Notes: generated from the letters alone by a model not told the origin. DNA of 64,000 nt from Thermoanaerobacterium aotearoense (GCF_009905255.1 NZ_CP047602.1:124001-188000); one strand, 5' to 3'; numbered from the stretch's first letter, positions 24,342 to 33,998 are shown. A program made the numbers and translations.

Positions 24342-26682
24342 GCTTTATTCACACCCTGATAAATATTTGGAAGAACATTTGGCAAGGTGTGCAGATTTAG
24401 CAGAAAAGTTTTTAGATGAGGCCAAGTCTAATTTGATGGATGAGGAGTTGTTATCAAAGCTTGTCAGGATTGTGGCTTTATGCCATGATCTTGGCAAGTC
24501 TACAGGCTTTTTTCAAGAATACTTGTCTTCACAGGACGACAATAAGAAGAAAGAGCTGAAATCAAAGAAAGAGACACATCATTCGCTGATTTCGGCGGTT
24601 GTGGCTTATTTCGCTGTAAAACAGGAGGTAAGCGGATTAGATATCGATGATGATATTAAAATATTGCTTCCTTTTATATCGTATATAGCTGTAAAAAAGC
24701 ATCACGGAAATCTAAATGATGCAGCTACAGAAGCTTCTTTAGAAGACAGAGACATAGAGATAATGAAATCTCAACTTCAAAGCATAGACGAGTCGAAGTT
24801 TAAGATATTAAGCGATAATTTAAAAAAAGCTGGTCTAAATATTGATCTCAATAAGACAACTGTAGCTAATAACATAGAAAATATAAAAAACGAGATGAGA
24901 AGCATAAGGCTATATTTAAGGAAGATAAAGCAAAGAGAGGATTTGACTTACTATATTCTCATAAATTATGTATTTTCACTTCTTATAGATGCAGACAAAA
25001 GTGAAGTCGTAGTCGGAGAAATTTCACCAGCTTATGTGGAATTGATGCCAGACGCAGTTGATAAATACAAATCACAGATTAGCTACAAAGATAACAGAAT
25101 AAATCTATTAAGGGAAAATGCGTATAGAGAAGTAAATGAAAATGAAATAAACGTAGATGAAAGAATTTTATCCATAAACCTTCCTACAGGGCTTGGCAAG
25201 ACTTTGACGTCCATTTCATTTGCTTTAAAGCTGAAAAGAAAGCTTTACGATGTATACAACAAAAATTTCAGGATTATCTATTCACTGCCATTTTTAAGCA
25301 TAATAGAGCAGAATTATCAGGAATTTGAAAAGATATTAAAAACAAACGACATAAATGTTAATACAAGCGTATTGCTTAAACATCATCACCTTTCAGAAGT
25401 GAAATACAACGACAACGAGACGGAGCTTGACACAGAAAAGTCAAAGATAATGATTGAAGGCTGGAATTCAGAAATCATAGTTACGACATTTATACAGCTT
25501 TTTCACACACTTTTGTCTAACAGAAACAGCGCACTAAGAAAATTTCACAGAATAGCAAATTCCATAATAATACTTGATGAGATTCAGTCAATACCATTTT
25601 ACTATTGGAAGCTTGTAAAAGAAATCTTAAAAGCAGTCGCCTATAAATTAAATTCATATATAATATTTGTTACGGCAACACAGCCTATGATATTTGAAGG
25701 TGACGAGATCAGGCAGCTTACAGACAAAAGAAAGTACTTCAGTCAAATGGAGAGAGTAGTGATAAAGCCAGTTTTACAGAAAGAAATGCATCTTGATGAG
25801 CTAATAGACATGTTTGATTTAAAGGATGGAAGAAGCTATCTTTTTATACTAAATACCATATCATCAGCAAGAGATTTTTACCGATTATTAAAAGAAAAGT
25901 TGTCGGATGAAGAAATAGTATACATGTCCACTCACGTAATACCGTATGAAAGACTTGAAAGGATAAACCTTTTAAAGAAAAATAACATAAAGTACGCTGT
26001 CACGACACAACTTGTAGAAGCTGGTGTAGACATAGACTTTGACGTCGTTGTGAGAGATTTAGCACCTTTGGATTCTATAAACCAATCAGCAGGTAGATGC
26101 AACAGAAATTGGGAGAGAAAGGGAGAAGTATATGTAGTATCGTTGATTGATGAAAATAATAGGAAATACGCTTCGAGGATTTACAATAAAGTCATGCTCA
26201 ATATTACCGAAAGAATCTTGTCACAGCACGAATCAATATCAGAAAAAGATTTTTTAGACATCATAGATCAGTATTACAAAGAGGTATCTCAAAACCTTTC
26301 ATCAAAAGAAGCAATTGACATTTTAGATGCTGTATTCAAATTAAAGTACGACAGTGATGATGATACGCCGAGCGTAAGCAATTTTAAACTTATTGATGAT
26401 GAATACTACAAAGTAGACGTGTTTATAGAGTATAATGAAGAAGCAATTAACCTATGGCAAAGGTATATCGATCTTAAAAAAATAAAAAATTTGTATAAAA
26501 GGCGGAGCACATTTGATGAATTTAAAGCTGATTTCTATAAATACGTAATATCAATACCAGAAAAGACAGAGAACATGCCTGCAGAAGTAGAAGGATTCAA
26601 ATATGTCAATGCCGATTCTTTAAAAGATTATTATGATGCTGAAACAGGGTTTAAGCCAAGTGGCGTATTAAGCATCTGGTAG
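24316..26682 (+). CDS. cas3: CRISPR-associated HD nuclease/helicase Cas3
   Basis: Cas3 unwinds and degrades DNA bound by Cascade. The 788-aa single chain has an HD domain (CHDLGKST, H57-D58; THHSLIS near 88). A superfamily 2 helicase follows: Walker A PTGLGKT near 295, DEIQ box LDEIQSIP near 422, motif III VTATQPM, and the last motif SAGRCNRN near 593. The C-terminal tail is characteristic of Cas3. It overlaps cas5 by 26 bp. A strong inverted repeat begins directly after the stop. Confidence 0.97.
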   Translation: MMKTSCFSELYSHPDKYLEEHLARCADLAEKFLDEAKSNLMDEELLSKLVRIVALCHDLGKSTGFFQEYLSSQDDNKKKELKSKKETHHSLISAVVAYFAVKQEVSGLDIDDDIKILLPFISYIAVKKHHGNLNDAATEASLEDRDIEIMKSQLQSIDESKFKILSDNLKKAGLNIDLNKTTVANNIENIKNEMRSIRLYLRKIKQREDLTYYILINYVFSLLIDADKSEVVVGEISPAYVELMPDAVDKYKSQISYKDNRINLLRENAYREVNENEINVDERILSINLPTGLGKTLTSISFALKLKRKLYDVYNKNFRIIYSLPFLSIIEQNYQEFEKILKTNDINVNTSVLLKHHHLSEVKYNDNETELDTEKSKIMIEGWNSEIIVTTFIQLFHTLLSNRNSALRKFHRIANSIIILDEIQSIPFYYWKLVKEILKAVAYKLNSYIIFVTATQPMIFEGDEIRQLTDKRKYFSQMERVVIKPVLQKEMHLDELIDMFDLKDGRSYLFILNTISSARDFYRLLKEKLSDEEIVYMSTHVIPYERLERINLLKKNNIKYAVTTQLVEAGVDIDFDVVVRDLAPLDSINQSAGRCNRNWERKGEVYVVSLIDENNRKYASRIYNKVMLNITERILSQHESISEKDFLDIIDQYYKEVSQNLSSKEAIDILDAVFKLKYDSDDDTPSVSNFKLIDDEYYKVDVFIEYNEEAINLWQRYIDLKKIKNLYKRRSTFDEFKADFYKYVISIPEKTENMPAEVEGFKYVNADSLKDYYDAETGFKPSGVLSIW

Positions 26683-26683
26683 A

Positions 26684-26729
26684 TGTCGTCGATATCCAAT
26701 AGTGCAAAAAATGCTGGACATCGACGACA
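26684..26729. repeat. Inverted repeat between cas3 and the CRISPR leader
   Basis: Two 15-nt arms, TGTCGTCGATATCCA and TGGACATCGACGACA, pair at 14 of 15 positions around a 16-nt A-rich loop. There is no T-run after it, so it may be a processing, stability or protein-binding element rather than a simple terminator. Confidence 0.7.
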
Positions 26730-26845
26730 CTTTGCCATAACGAAAAGTTGAATTTTCGGCAATTTGTGGTATAATAAAGGCATAAGCTTTACAAAAGACA
26801 CCTTTTATGCAAGATAAAAGTGTTGAATTTTCTGTGCTCTAACGC
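26730..26845 (+). promoter_or_regulatory. CRISPR leader with promoter
   Basis: The AT-rich leader sits on the side expected from repeat orientation (repeat ends ATTGAAAC). TTGAAT (26748-26753) and TATAAT (26770-26775) are 16 bp apart. GTTGAATTTTC occurs twice (26747-26757 and 26822-26832), and ACACC-TTTTAT/ATAAAAGTGT is an inverted repeat close to the first CRISPR repeat. Confidence 0.7.
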
Positions 26846-29800
26846 GTTTTTAGCCTACCTATAAGGAATTGAAACCTCCAACCCTTTGGCTTTGGCATTT
26901 ATTTCACCTCAAGTTTTTAGCCTACCTATAAGGAATTGAAACAACAATTAAATGACTTTTACGAATTTAAAATATTCGAGTTTTTAGCCTACCTATAAGG
27001 AATTGAAACTTATTTTCAAGATACAAAGCCATGCATAATACAGAGTTTTTAGCCTACCTATAAGGAATTGAAACTTTTATATATTTTGAAACTTTTTTAT
27101 TATTTGCATCGTTTTTAGCCTACCTATAAGGAATTGAAACATCCTCTTTTACAATTTCTTTATCTGCATCTGCAATGTTTTTAGCCTACCTATAAGGAAT
27201 TGAAACGTGGACCTCTGTATAATGCCAAAGGAGCTAAAATACCGTTTTTAGCCTACCTATAAGGAATTGAAACGCTTTTTATCGATGTTTGTACATTATC
27301 TGCCAATATGTTTTTAGCCTACCTATAAGGAATTGAAACTACATATCTTGTAAAATATAATAAATTGGATGGAACGTTTTTAGCCTACCTATAAGGAATT
27401 GAAACTTAGAAAGGTATTCTTGAGCAAGCTTCCATGTTTTTGTTTTTAGCCTACCTATAAGGAATTGAAACACCTAATAAAGCTCGGCTTTGCGCCGAGC
27501 CTACTATGTTTTTAGCCTACCTATAAGGAATTGAAACAAGCTTACAATCTTTCGCTAATAAATCCTAATTTTGCGTTTTTAGCCTACCTATAAGGAATTG
27601 AAACATAAATGTTTTTGAAAGTGATTCTTTTAATATTTCTTCGTTTTTAGCCTACCTATAAGGAATTGAAACATATTGGTAGTGAATTTCCTGCTGTTGT
27701 TCAGTTAGCGTTTTTAGCCTACCTATAAGGAATTGAAACGAATACTTTATAGGAAAATTAGCAATAACATATCTAGTTTTTAGCCTACCTATAAGGAATT
27801 GAAACTGGAATCATAGACACTTACAATTTTTTGAGCATAATTTGGGTTTTTAGCCTACCTATAAGGAATTGAAACACTACAAATGCTATATATTCTCCAA
27901 ATTCCTCATTGTGTTTTTAGCCTACCTATAAGGAATTGAAACCGAAATATCAAGTACCCGGAGTAAGCGAAGTATTCGTTTTTAGCCTACCTATAAGGAA
28001 TTGAAACATATATTAAAGTGGAGGAGAATATGAATTGTTGGAATGTTTTTAGCCTACCTATAAGGAATTGAAACTAGACTGGAATTCTCAGTTTGCAGGG
28101 ATACAGACGGTTTTTAGCCTACCTATAAGGAATTGAAACATGAAAATGTCCCAGATGTAGAAGGTATAATTTACCAGTTTTTAGCCTACCTATAAGGAAT
28201 TGAAACACATTATCAAGGTCAATGGCAATTTCTTTAAAAGCATGTTTTTAGCCTACCTATAAGGAATTGAAACTTTCTCCTACTTCGTTTGTAGTTTCAA
28301 CTAGTCTTGTTTTTAGCCTACCTATAAGGAATTGAAACAAAATATAAATTTAATGAATTGTATGACAATTTAGAGTTTTTAGCCTACCTATAAGGAATTG
28401 AAACACAAGTTCTATTCTTGTATTAAATTCATCATTTGTAGTTTTTAGCCTACCTATAAGGAATTGAAACACATTATTTGACCTGTGCTATTTTTTATAA
28501 TAAAGGGTTTTTAGCCTACCTATAAGGAATTGAAACTTTATGAGGAACTGTAACAACTGCGTCTGCTGCCTGAGTTTTTAGCCTACCTATAAGGAATTGA
28601 AACAAGGACTTTGCGTATTGTCTACATTAAACTTCTTGTCTGTTTTTAGCCTACCTATAAGGAATTGAAACAGTGCAAAAAGCAGTTCAAGGCCTTGCAA
28701 CAGATATGTTTTTAGCCTACCTATAAGGAATTGAAACTTTAATTTCTTTGCTAATTTATCACGTTTTTGAAGTTTGTTTTTAGCCTACCTATAAGGAATT
28801 GAAACGCTTAAAACAAAACAAGGAGTGACACAACAACAACTGTTTTTAGCCTACCTATAAGGAATTGAAACATTTGTAGACAGTGCGGAAATTTAGTTCC
28901 AGAGAAGTTTTTAGCCTACCTATAAGGAATTGAAACCGCTTAATTATCCTGATATAACACAAGTGACGACGGTTTTTAGCCTACCTATAAGGAATTGAAA
29001 CTTGGGATGCTATCGCTAACCAATATCGGAAATTGAGAGTTTTTAGCCTACCTATAAGGAATTGAAACCTATTTTTGCTTTGCCTCGCTTAAGCAGTTTC
29101 CTTGGTTTTTAGCCTACCTATAAGGAATTGAAACTAATGCAATTAAAACAATTAAGTTAAATTAAAATTAGTTTTTAGCCTACCTATAAGGAATTGAAAC
29201 AAAGAAATAAATAAGCAAAAGTATAAAAAAAGAAAAAGTTTTTAGCCTACCTATAAGGAATTGAAACTTAGATATTTGGGAAAGTCAAAAATTTATAAGG
29301 TTAGTTTTTAGCCTACCTATAAGGAATTGAAACAAAATAAACAAAAAAATAAAGCAGGCTTAACCTGGTTTTTAGCCTACCTATAAGGAATTGAAACATA
29401 ACTCCTTTCCTTAACTCTATATATATAATAACATAGTTTTTAGCCTACCTATAAGGAATTGAAACTTGACTGAGAAGTTTCCTTTTAGTTTGCCTTGGGA
29501 TGTGTTTTTAGCCTACCTATAAGGAATTGAAACAATGTACTATCTGCTTTATCCCAACTATTCATTGGGTGTTTTTAGCCTACCTATAAGGAATTGAAAC
29601 TGACTATGGATGAGAAAGCAAATATAATTCTTGAACAGTTTTTAGCCTACCTATAAGGAATTGAAACTGGTAAAGTTACAGCAATAAATGGTTCAAATAT
29701 TACTCGTTTTTAGCCTACCTATAAGGAATTGAAACCTTGTATTTTGTAATTTCACAAAGTACATATCATATTGTTTTTAGCCTACCTATAAGGAATTGAA

Positions 29801-30532
29801 ACATTACAAAATTTATTGAATTTGCAATACTTGGACCAGTTTTTAGCCTACCTATAAGGAATTGAAACGTTAATCAAGCTATTCCATATATCCTCTGCAC
29901 CTTGGGTTTTTAGCCTACCTATAAGGAATTGAAACTTGTTTTATCTATGCTGCCTTTTGCCTTTACTAATTTTGTTTTTAGCCTACCTATAAGGAATTGA
30001 AACATGGTTTGCCTAATATGTTTATCCATTCTCTTAAAGTTTTTAGCCTACCTATAAGGAATTGAAACTTTGGATAAATTGCTATGAAAGGTTTATTGAC
30101 ATCATGTTTTTAGCCTACCTATAAGGAATTGAAACCAAATATGACATTATTCGTAGCACAAAACAATACGGGTTTTTAGCCTACCTATAAGGAATTGAAA
30201 CTTGAAACTTAGCCAATATTCCATCTTAAGCACCTCCAGTTTTTAGCCTACCTATAAGGAATTGAAACCTTATAAACAAATTCGGTTATAAAGTGTATGG
30301 CAAGTTTTTAGCCTACCTATAAGGAATTGAAACTTCATAATAATGTTAATATTGGTAGTGAATTTTCTGCGTTTTTAGCCTACCTATAAGGAATTGAAAC
30401 TTTTTATTTCACCTCCATATTCTTGAGTTTTTCTAAGTTTTTAGCCTACCTATAAGGAATTGAAACTGGATTAGAAATCTTAATAAAGAAGGTAAATCTG
30501 CTGTTTTTAGCCTACCTATAAGGAATTGAAAC
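26846..30532 (+). CRISPR. CRISPR array, 56 repeats and 55 spacers (type I-B)
   Basis: I located 56 copies of a 30-nt repeat (starts GTTTTTAGCCTACC, ends AAGGAATTGAAAC); all appear identical by eye, including the last. Spacers are 34-40 nt. The 3' ATTGAAAC is the usual 5' tag of type I-B crRNAs, so transcription runs left to right from the leader next to cas3. Degenerate repeats occur only beyond the right end (31395, 31509), fitting an older trailer. The perfect repeats over 3.7 kb suggest a recently active array. The array lies between effector genes and adaptation genes (cas4-cas1-cas2) of the same locus. Confidence 0.98.
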
Positions 30533-30544
30533 GGAGGGATTCTT

Positions 30545-31291
30545 ATGTTTAGAAATAAATACAAATTAATGGTATCTATCAGTATAATTGTATTGTTTTT
30601 ATTCGTAAATGTATATGCTGTACCGTATATAAAGTTAGTAATAAACGGACAGCAAGTCAATACAGATGTACCGCCACAAATAGTAAATGGTACAACATTA
30701 GTACCAATACGTGTAATATCCGAAAGTTTAGGTGCTAAAGTTGACTGGGATGGAAACACCCAAACTGTCAGTGTAACAATGCCGAGAGAAACTTTAGAAG
30801 CTCACACAGTAGATACCTTTTGGGAAGCGTGTGAATCAGATACCGTCACAGAACCTATAATAGACGATTCTGTAACACCAGAATTTAAAGCTGTTTTACA
30901 AAAAGCTTTGGCACTTCTTAAAGAAAAAGATAATACTACGTATAAGTTTGTTTGTGTATACATTCCAAGAATAGCTGTACAACAATACAAAGATAACATT
31001 GTTGGTTCTTGGGTAGATTATACAACACACAACGTATATTTTAATTCTACTAATATAAACCGAATAACCTCAGGAGGAACATGGGGCATTGAGTATGTCG
31101 CAATAACACTGGCTCATGAAGCATATCATGAAAGCACATTCTGTTCTGGAAGTAGTATATCTATTTATAGTGATGTTAATGAAGACGAAATTCAAGCGTA
31201 TGCTTTTGAATATGCTGTAGCAAAACACCTCGGTGTTAGCTCTGACCTACAGAATTGGGTTAAACAACAGATAACCTCCTTAATTAATTAG
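30545..31291 (+). CDS. Secreted protein with copper-amine-oxidase-type N-terminal domain and HEXXH motif, at the CRISPR trailer end
   Basis: The 248-aa protein has a signal peptide (basic start MFRNKYK, hydrophobic ISIIVLFLFVNVYA). Next is one copper amine oxidase N-terminal-like/stalk domain (about 27-80: IKLVINGQQV, GTTLVPIRVISESLGAKVDWD). A C-terminal region carries LAHEAYHEST (HEXXH, about 198-202) and EDEIQAYAFEYAVAKHLG, consistent with a zinc metallopeptidase active site and a third ligand Glu. GGAGGG begins at the very next base after the terminal CRISPR repeat, so any promoter must lie inside the array. Base composition and content are unlike cas genes. A 12-bp hairpin ends it. Peptidase activity is inferred from the motif. 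Confidence 0.8.
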   Translation: MFRNKYKLMVSISIIVLFLFVNVYAVPYIKLVINGQQVNTDVPPQIVNGTTLVPIRVISESLGAKVDWDGNTQTVSVTMPRETLEAHTVDTFWEACESDTVTEPIIDDSVTPEFKAVLQKALALLKEKDNTTYKFVCVYIPRIAVQQYKDNIVGSWVDYTTHNVYFNSTNINRITSGGTWGIEYVAITLAHEAYHESTFCSGSSISIYSDVNEDEIQAYAFEYAVAKHLGVSSDLQNWVKQQITSLIN

Positions 31292-31303
31292 GAGGTTATC
31301 TGC
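31269..31303 (+). terminator. Hairpin at the end of the HEXXH gene
   Basis: CAGATAACCTCC and GGAGGTTATCTG pair perfectly around TTAATTAATTA, overlapping the stop codon. No clear T-run follows. Confidence 0.6.
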
Positions 31304-31394
31304 TTACGTTTAGATAAAGTATTCCAGTCTGGAATGTTAACCCCATGTGCCTTTTTAACGTTTATAATTTGTTGCAATAAGTCCCAAGCTCGTA

Positions 31395-31406
31395 GCTTTT
31401 AGCCTA
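31395..31406 (+). repeat. Degenerate CRISPR repeat fragment
   Basis: GCTTTTAGCCTA matches 11 of the first 12 bases of the array repeat; the rest is diverged. It lies 860 bp beyond the last perfect repeat, past the HEXXH gene. Confidence 0.55.
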
Positions 31407-31437
31407 TATTGAGACTACAATTGTTAAAAGAGGTGTG

Positions 31438-31503
31438 ATGCCACATTTACCAGAAAAGTTTATTTCTCACTTAGAAAAAGGCGATTTAAAAAAGTTAAAA
31501 TAA
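31438..31503 (+). other. Short reading frame (21 aa) between degenerate CRISPR repeats
   Basis: After AAAAGAGGTG an ATG opens MPHLPEKFISHLEKGDLKKL-K, stop. It is too short to classify and may be the start of a lost gene. It lies between repeat remnants at 31395 and 31509. Confidence 0.25.
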
Positions 31504-31508
31504 TACTC

Positions 31509-31536
31509 GTTTTTAGCCTATTTCTATGGGGAAAGA
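31509..31536 (+). repeat. Degenerate CRISPR repeat
   Basis: GTTTTTAGCCTA is identical to the first 12 bases of the array repeat; the continuation TTTCTATGGGGAAAGA keeps only scattered matches (TAT, GG, GA). It shows that the locus once extended to this side of the HEXXH gene. Confidence 0.65.
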
Positions 31537-31652
31537 TTTTCGTGGCTTCCTGGTCGAATTTCCAGAAAATAAAGGCAAAATTATGTAAATTTCATTCAAT
31601 CAGGTGGAGAAAGTAATATGGCGAATTAGAGAATACTTATGAAGGTGATTTT

Positions 31653-32150
31653 ATGTATGAAGAAGTCACAGGTTCATTGATGCAAAGTTATAATATTTGC
31701 AAAAGGCAGGTGTGGCTTATGGCCCACCAGATAATTCCTGATCAAGAGCATCCATACATTGAGATGGGACGCTTGATAGATGATATGTCTTATGACAGGG
31801 ACAGAAAGAAGATAAATTTTGAGAATGTCGTCATAGATCTTGTGAGAAATGACAATGGCAATTTGTTAGTTGGAGAGGTGAAGAAAAGCTCAAAAGCCAT
31901 AGGCAGTGCCAGACTTCAGCTTCTTTTTTATTTGTACAAATTGAAGCAAAACGGTATTGAGGCAAAGGGACAGCTATTTTTCCCTGAGGAAAGAAAAAAG
32001 ATTGATGTGCGTCTTACCAGTGAGTCGGAGGCAGAAGTTGTCAGCGCTATAAATGAAATAAACGATATTATAAACATGGATAAGGCGCCGGCTTTTGAAA
32101 AGATACCTTACTGCAAAAATTGTGGATATAAGGAGTTTTGCTTATCATGA
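31653..32150 (+). CDS. cas4: CRISPR-associated exonuclease Cas4
   Basis: The 165-aa RecB-family nuclease trims and orients prespacers for Cas1-Cas2. The nuclease core GEVKKSSK (about 75-82) and the four iron-sulfur cysteines (C17 near the N-terminus; C-x2-C-x6-C in PYCKNCGYKEFC at the end) are present. AAGGTGA precedes the ATG. The stop overlaps cas1 (ATGA). Confidence 0.95.
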   Translation: MYEEVTGSLMQSYNICKRQVWLMAHQIIPDQEHPYIEMGRLIDDMSYDRDRKKINFENVVIDLVRNDNGNLLVGEVKKSSKAIGSARLQLLFYLYKLKQNGIEAKGQLFFPEERKKIDVRLTSESEAEVVSAINEINDIINMDKAPAFEKIPYCKNCGYKEFCLS

Positions 32151-33139
32151 AAAAGCCTGTTTACATTTTTTCAGACGGTGAATTGCATAGAAAAGACAAC
32201 ACATTGTATTTTGAAGGAGAAAGCGGCAGGAAGTTTATCCCTGTTGAAAACACTTCTGAAATAATGATTTTTGGTGAGGTCAGCCTCAACAAAAGATTCC
32301 TTGAGTTTATCTCACAATCGGAGATAATACTTCACTTCTTCAATCATTACGGCTATTACGTAGGGTCATTTTATCCGAGAGAGCATTTAAACTCTGGCTA
32401 CATGATATTAAAGCAAGCAGAAAATTACATAGACGAGAAGAAACGTCTATATATAGCGCAAAAATTTGTAGAAGGCGCATATAGGAATATTCGTCAAGTT
32501 TTGAAGTACTATCAAAACCGCGGCAAAAATCTGGACGATATTATTTACGCCATAGAAAGATTGGGGGATCTGATAGCTGGAACATCTAATGTAAATGAAC
32601 TTATGGCTATTGAAGGGAATATAAGGGAGTATTACTATAAATCATTTGATGAGATATTAGGAAATTGTGACTTTGAGTTTGATGCAAGAAGTAGAAGACC
32701 GCCCAAAAATTCTCTAAATGTCCTTATAAGTTTTGGAAATTCTCTTATGTACACAACAGTATTAAGCGAAATTTATAAGACACATTTGGATCCAAGGATA
32801 GGGTATTTGCACTCTACAAATTTTCGGAGATTTACGCTAAACTTAGACGTTTCAGAGATATTCAAACCTATTATTGTCGATAGAGTCATATTCACAGTTG
32901 TAGGCAAGAATATCATCAAAAAAGATGATTTTGATGAAGATGCAGAGGGGCTTTTACTTAAAGATAAGGGGAAGATGGCATTCATAGAAGAATACGAGAA
33001 TAAACTTAAGACCACGATAAATCATAGGTCATTAGGCAATAGCGTTTCATACCGCAGGCTCATACGGCTTGAGCTTTATAAGCTGGAAAAGCATCTTATG
33101 GGAGAAGAAGAATATAATCCATTTGTTGCACAATGGTAA
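32147..33139 (+). CDS. cas1: CRISPR integrase Cas1 (type I-B)
   Basis: The 330-aa integrase has the metal-binding residues in LMAIEGNIREYYY (Glu), GYLHSTNFRRFTLNLDVSEI (His, Asp/Glu) and FKPIIVDR. It joins new spacers at the leader end with Cas2. The ATG at 32147 overlaps the cas4 stop; an upstream GTG/ATG choice at 32138 lies inside cas4 and lacks a separate SD. Confidence 0.97.
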   Translation: MKKPVYIFSDGELHRKDNTLYFEGESGRKFIPVENTSEIMIFGEVSLNKRFLEFISQSEIILHFFNHYGYYVGSFYPREHLNSGYMILKQAENYIDEKKRLYIAQKFVEGAYRNIRQVLKYYQNRGKNLDDIIYAIERLGDLIAGTSNVNELMAIEGNIREYYYKSFDEILGNCDFEFDARSRRPPKNSLNVLISFGNSLMYTTVLSEIYKTHLDPRIGYLHSTNFRRFTLNLDVSEIFKPIIVDRVIFTVVGKNIIKKDDFDEDAEGLLLKDKGKMAFIEEYENKLKTTINHRSLGNSVSYRRLIRLELYKLEKHLMGEEEYNPFVAQW

Positions 33140-33148
33140 GGTGATACA

Positions 33149-33412
33149 ATGTTTATAATATTAGTCTATGATGTAAATGAGAAAAGGGTAAATAAGGTTT
33201 TAAAGACATGCAGGAAGTACCTTAATTGGGTGCAAAATTCAGTGTTGGAAGGCGAAATATCTGATGCAAATTTTAAAAAGTTAAAGAGTGAGATCTCAAG
33301 GATAATCAATAAAGATGAGGATTCAGTCATTATATATATTTTGCGAACTACTAAGTATTCTGATAGGGAAATAATAGGCCTTGAAAAAGGTGGGGAAAGT
33401 TTGTTTGTATGA
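33149..33412 (+). CDS. cas2: CRISPR adaptation protein Cas2
   Basis: The 87-aa ferredoxin-fold protein opens MFIILVYDVNEKRVNKVLKT, with the conserved Asp in YDV, and has VQNSVLEGEISDANF and VIIYILRT. It forms the Cas1-Cas2 integration complex. It starts 9 bp after cas1 with AAGGTGATAC. No terminator was seen right after it. Confidence 0.96.
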   Translation: MFIILVYDVNEKRVNKVLKTCRKYLNWVQNSVLEGEISDANFKKLKSEISRIINKDEDSVIIYILRTTKYSDREIIGLEKGGESLFV

Positions 33413-33508
33413 GATGATAAGATTTTTCCGGCCATATAAAGAGATATTTTGGATTTTCTATTGAATTTGTTGTATAATTTTTTTATGAAACGTATGGGAG
33501 GCGGACTG

Positions 33509-33900
33509 ATGGAAAGTGGCAGCCATATTTATGAAATGTCTTAAAATCGATAACGGCTTACATTGTATCAGGACTTTACGGGAATGAACCAATATATGAA
33601 TCGCTGCTTGACAGGATAATAAAAAGCAAAGGAAACGTGGCTAATGTCGATGAAAGTGATGATGTAGCAAAAATCTTATTTGAGATGCCTGTGGCTGTTG
33701 GATCTTTTGTAGATGGCAAGAAATTAAAAGACATAGAATGGCCTCATAGTTGTCTTGTGGTTGGAATAAAAAGAGGCGGGAAGGAGATAATACCCAAAGG
33801 AAATACAAAGATACTGGCTGGTGATTATATAGTGTTGCTTGGCAATGAAAAAGATGTTGTAGACATAAAAAACAATATAAGGAAGATGACTGAAATATAG
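33509..33900 (+). pseudogene. Remnant of a CLC-type chloride channel: C-terminal TrkA-C (RCK) domain
   Basis: A frame open from 33535 without a start codon reads SITAYIVSGLYGNEPIYESLL and then a TrkA-C domain: EMPVAVGSFVDGKKLKDIEW, CLVVGIKRGGKEIIPKGNT, LAGDYIVLLGN. The YESLL..-RCK_C arrangement is the end of TrkA-C-bearing CLC channels. Upstream is a GGGAGGCGGACTG-ATG with an 11-codon frame (MESGSHIYEMS, stop) that may be the remaining gene start; the membrane part is missing. The deletion abuts the CRISPR adaptation genes. Confidence 0.6.
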
Positions 33901-33936
33901 ATATGAAAAAAGTCAATTGGATTTTCAAAAAGTCTA

Positions 33937-33965
33937 TTGACTTTTTTGTTTTGCGGCGATATAAT
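33937..33965 (+). promoter_or_regulatory. Promoter of the marR/ABC exporter operon
   Basis: TTGACT (33937-33942) and TATAAT (33960-33965) with a 17-bp spacer. Confidence 0.75.
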
Positions 33966-33981
33966 TATTTAGCATACGAAA

Positions 33982-33998
33982 TATTTGTGTACAAAATA
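33982..33998. promoter_or_regulatory. Candidate MarR operator
   Basis: TATTTGTGTACAAAATA contains the near palindrome TTTGT-GT-ACAAA and lies just after the predicted transcription start of the marR gene, a usual place for autorepression. Confidence 0.4.

Noticed and set aside
30433..30759. Reverse-strand frame running into the CRISPR array
   Set aside because: Its C-terminus is translated CRISPR repeat; no domain or SD.
31300..31652. Second CRISPR array
   Set aside because: Only two half-repeats remain, with no regular spacing or intact repeat.
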